In this document: positions 39,713 to 41,517 of the stretch, in pieces
Position numbering within the stretch: the first letter of the stretch is position 1
Layout: each line of letters starts with the position of its first letter
Assembly (NCBI GenBank): GCA_964639275.1
Contig: CAZXCQ010000008.1
Location: 1-41,517, forward strand
Source: CAZXCQ01 sp964639275
Lineage (GTDB): Bacteria; Desulfobacterota; DSM-4660; Desulfatiglandales; Desulfatiglandaceae
Direction: 5' to 3'
DNA length: 41,517 nucleotides
Made by a program: the position numbers and the translations under genes
The notes under the pieces: model-generated
Database searches by the model: none
The model's input: only the letters and a program-made list of their open reading frames with translations
Told to the model about the DNA's origin: nothing

Positions 39713-41517
39713 ATGCGATCAAAAGGTGTAACCACCGTCATTCTCACGTGTTGCTGGATATGGGTTTTCGGTGCCCTGGCAGGTGCGGCCAGTTTCCTCA
39801 AAGGTCCCTATATGATCACCCGCGGTGTCAATACGGAAATGTCGGTTTTCTGGCAGACAGATGAAACCCCCCTGACCTCGGAGATCGAGTGGGGAGAGAC
39901 CTTGTCTTACGGATTTAGATCTGGCGCACTAACAGAATCGGGAAGTGGAGACAACCAACACCAGTTCATGTACACCATCCCTGGACTGGCTCCGGGCACA
40001 CGTTACTACTATCGAGTCAGCATCGATTCAGAAGAAGTAATAGGTTCTTTCTTGACAGGACCGCAGGAATCATCATCTTCGGTGACCCTTTATGGGTATG
40101 GCGATACCCGCGGATATCCCACTGAACATGATATGGTGGCTGGTGCGCTGATGGCGGACGTGGAGGCAGACCCAAGGAATCGCCAGACCCTATTACTTCA
40201 CTCAGGGGATTGGGTATATGATGGCGATTTGGAGTACAATTGGACAGTTGAATATTTCAACAGGTCGCACCTTAATAGCCTCAATTTAATGTCGCATATG
40301 GCGATAATGGGCTGCAGGGGAAACCATGAAAATGGCGCAACCCTCTTTCGAAAGTACTGGCTCTACGATCACCAGGATCCTACCGGCTGCTACTATTCCT
40401 TTGACTATGGCCCGGTTCACGTCACAGTATTGGACCAATACGTTTCGTTTTTGCCAGGAAGTACACAATATATCTGGCTTGAAAACGACCTGGCAAACGC
40501 GAGCAAGCCCTGGAAGTTCGTGGTCCTCCATGAGCCCCTCTGGAGTGCTGGATGCGAGGACACAGGCGCACAGCTATACCTGGGGCCCCTATTCGAACAA
40601 CATGCTGTGGCGGTAGTCCATGCCGGTCACAATCATTTCTACTCGAGATGCGAAATGAACAATGTCCAGCACATCACCTCAGGGGGCGGGGGAGCACCAC
40701 TCCATACACCGGATCCTACCAAGCCCTATGTTATCACAGCCGAACAAAGCTACAATTTTATTCGATATACGATATCGGACGAAAAATTGAAAGGAACAGT
40801 GATCCGTTGTGACGGGGGCTTGATAGAGAGTTTTGAGATAGACAAACCGGAGTTTGTCTGCCCGGCCGTTTACCCGGCTCAACAAGTCGGCACCCTGCAG
40901 AGATCAGATCTTGACGAGGCATCAGGTATCGCCGCAAGCAGAAAAAACCCTGGTATTTTGTGGCTCCACAACGATTACCCCGCTGCTCACCCGGAGGACG
41001 CTGCCAAGATCTATGCCATGAATGCCAGCGGGACCATTGTTGGAACATACACCATATCGGTAACCCCTGGTGTACGGGATCCCGAAGACATCGCTGTTGG
41101 GCCTGGTCCACTAAACGGGGAGGCAAGTCCGGCAGCAGGGCATTACATCTATTGGGGCGACATTGGCGATAACGGGAACCAATACTCAGAGATCTGGATT
41201 AAACGGATTCCTGAACCAGTGGTCGATCCAAGGCAGGAACCGGTAGATATTACGATTGGTACTGAAGACGGACTGGATGTTATCAGATTACGGTACCCAT
41301 CAGGCGTAAATGCCCCCTCTCACAAAGATTCTGAAACCCTCTTGGTGGACCCCCTTAGCGGGGACATATACATAGTAACAAAAAGAATGTATCCGAACAA
41401 AGTCTATAAGGCAGCCTATCCTCAATCTACATCCTCTCTCACAACCATGGAATATGTTGCAACCCTCCCAACTGGGACCGGATTGAATTCCATCACAGGA
41501 GGGGATATTTCCTCAGA
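39713..41517 (+). CDS. Secreted metallophosphoesterase with C-terminal propeller-like region (3' end off the window)
   Basis: 601 codons are visible without a stop. A signal peptide (VILTCCWIWVFGALAGA) leads to a fibronectin-like N-terminal domain of the purple acid phosphatase type (GPYMITRGVNTEMSVFWQTD, PGLAPGTRYYYRV). The metallophosphoesterase core has YGYGDTRG, HSGDWVYDGD, GCRGNHE, VLHEPLWS and HAGHNHFYSR, a full binuclear metal site. After about residue 385 a second region (LQRSDLDEASGIAASRKNPGILWLHND, DPEDIAVGP, YWGDIGDN) resembles extracellular beta-propeller/phytase-like domains. Likely an exported phosphatase. Upstream purines (AAAGGGTG) are very close to the ATG. Confidence 0.85.
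   Translation, partial: MRSKGVTTVILTCCWIWVFGALAGAASFLKGPYMITRGVNTEMSVFWQTDETPLTSEIEWGETLSYGFRSGALTESGSGDNQHQFMYTIPGLAPGTRYYYRVSIDSEEVIGSFLTGPQESSSSVTLYGYGDTRGYPTEHDMVAGALMADVEADPRNRQTLLLHSGDWVYDGDLEYNWTVEYFNRSHLNSLNLMSHMAIMGCRGNHENGATLFRKYWLYDHQDPTGCYYSFDYGPVHVTVLDQYVSFLPGSTQYIWLENDLANASKPWKFVVLHEPLWSAGCEDTGAQLYLGPLFEQHAVAVVHAGHNHFYSRCEMNNVQHITSGGGGAPLHTPDPTKPYVITAEQSYNFIRYTISDEKLKGTVIRCDGGLIESFEIDKPEFVCPAVYPAQQVGTLQRSDLDEASGIAASRKNPGILWLHNDYPAAHPEDAAKIYAMNASGTIVGTYTISVTPGVRDPEDIAVGPGPLNGEASPAAGHYIYWGDIGDNGNQYSEIWIKRIPEPVVDPRQEPVDITIGTEDGLDVIRLRYPSGVNAPSHKDSETLLVDPLSGDIYIVTKRMYPNKVYKAAYPQSTSSLTTMEYVATLPTGTGLNSITGGDISS

Overview
The window looks like a chromosomal segment of an anaerobic, sulfate-reducer- or syntroph-like bacterium, most likely Desulfobacterota. 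The grounds are a complete six-gene energy-converting [NiFe] hydrogenase (Ech) operon, a two-gene P-protein glycine cleavage system, a corrinoid (MetH) activation-type protein, PyrK/PyrD of the NAD-linked type, and moderate-to-high G+C. The taxonomic call is inference from gene content only.

Bases 1-8,233 are a one-carbon/glycine locus. Reading leftward are gcvH, gcvPA, gcvPB, an FAD disulfide-reductase-like protein and lipB (which runs off the left edge). Divergently on the right is a remarkable single ORF that fuses aminomethyltransferase (GcvT) to a divergent serine hydroxymethyltransferase (GlyA). Together these could interconvert glycine, CO2, ammonia, methylene-THF and serine. Bases 8,234-15,493 hold a nitronate-monooxygenase-like enzyme, a small exported protein, a poly-gamma-glutamate-hydrolase-like protein, a MetH-activation-like/pyrK/pyrD operon, an AraC-MGMT DNA repair protein and a QueG-like iron-sulfur protein.

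Bases 15,500-24,600 read mostly leftward: a lipoprotein with an L,D-transpeptidase gene remnant behind it, an alpha/beta hydrolase, an MBL-fold hydrolase, the echABCDEF operon (energy-converting hydrogenase, ferredoxin/H2 coupled to ion translocation), a possible small ORF closed by a terminator, and a PRC-barrel protein. Bases 24,786-30,005 read mostly rightward: a membrane-anchored methyltransferase, a fused two-domain glycosyltransferase, pyruvate kinase, an azoreductase, a convergent D-Ala-D-Ala dipeptidase and a 46-residue membrane protein.

Bases 30,067-39,712 are an accessory island full of debris: two remnants of the same amidase-like gene flanking a PIN/Phd toxin-antitoxin pair, a 1,100-residue single-chain restriction-modification enzyme, a REP-associated transposase remnant, and what I read as a decayed chromosomal integron. 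The integron evidence is two attC-like sites bracketing a GNAT acetyltransferase cassette, a second cassette, and an integrase fragment in the divergent orientation expected of intI. Further right are hairpin clusters, a possible group II intron 3' end, a higBA-type pair whose toxin gene is frameshifted in a homopolymer, and a second tyrosine-recombinase remnant. The window ends inside a secreted metallophosphoesterase with a C-terminal propeller-like region. No tRNA, rRNA or CRISPR array was seen.
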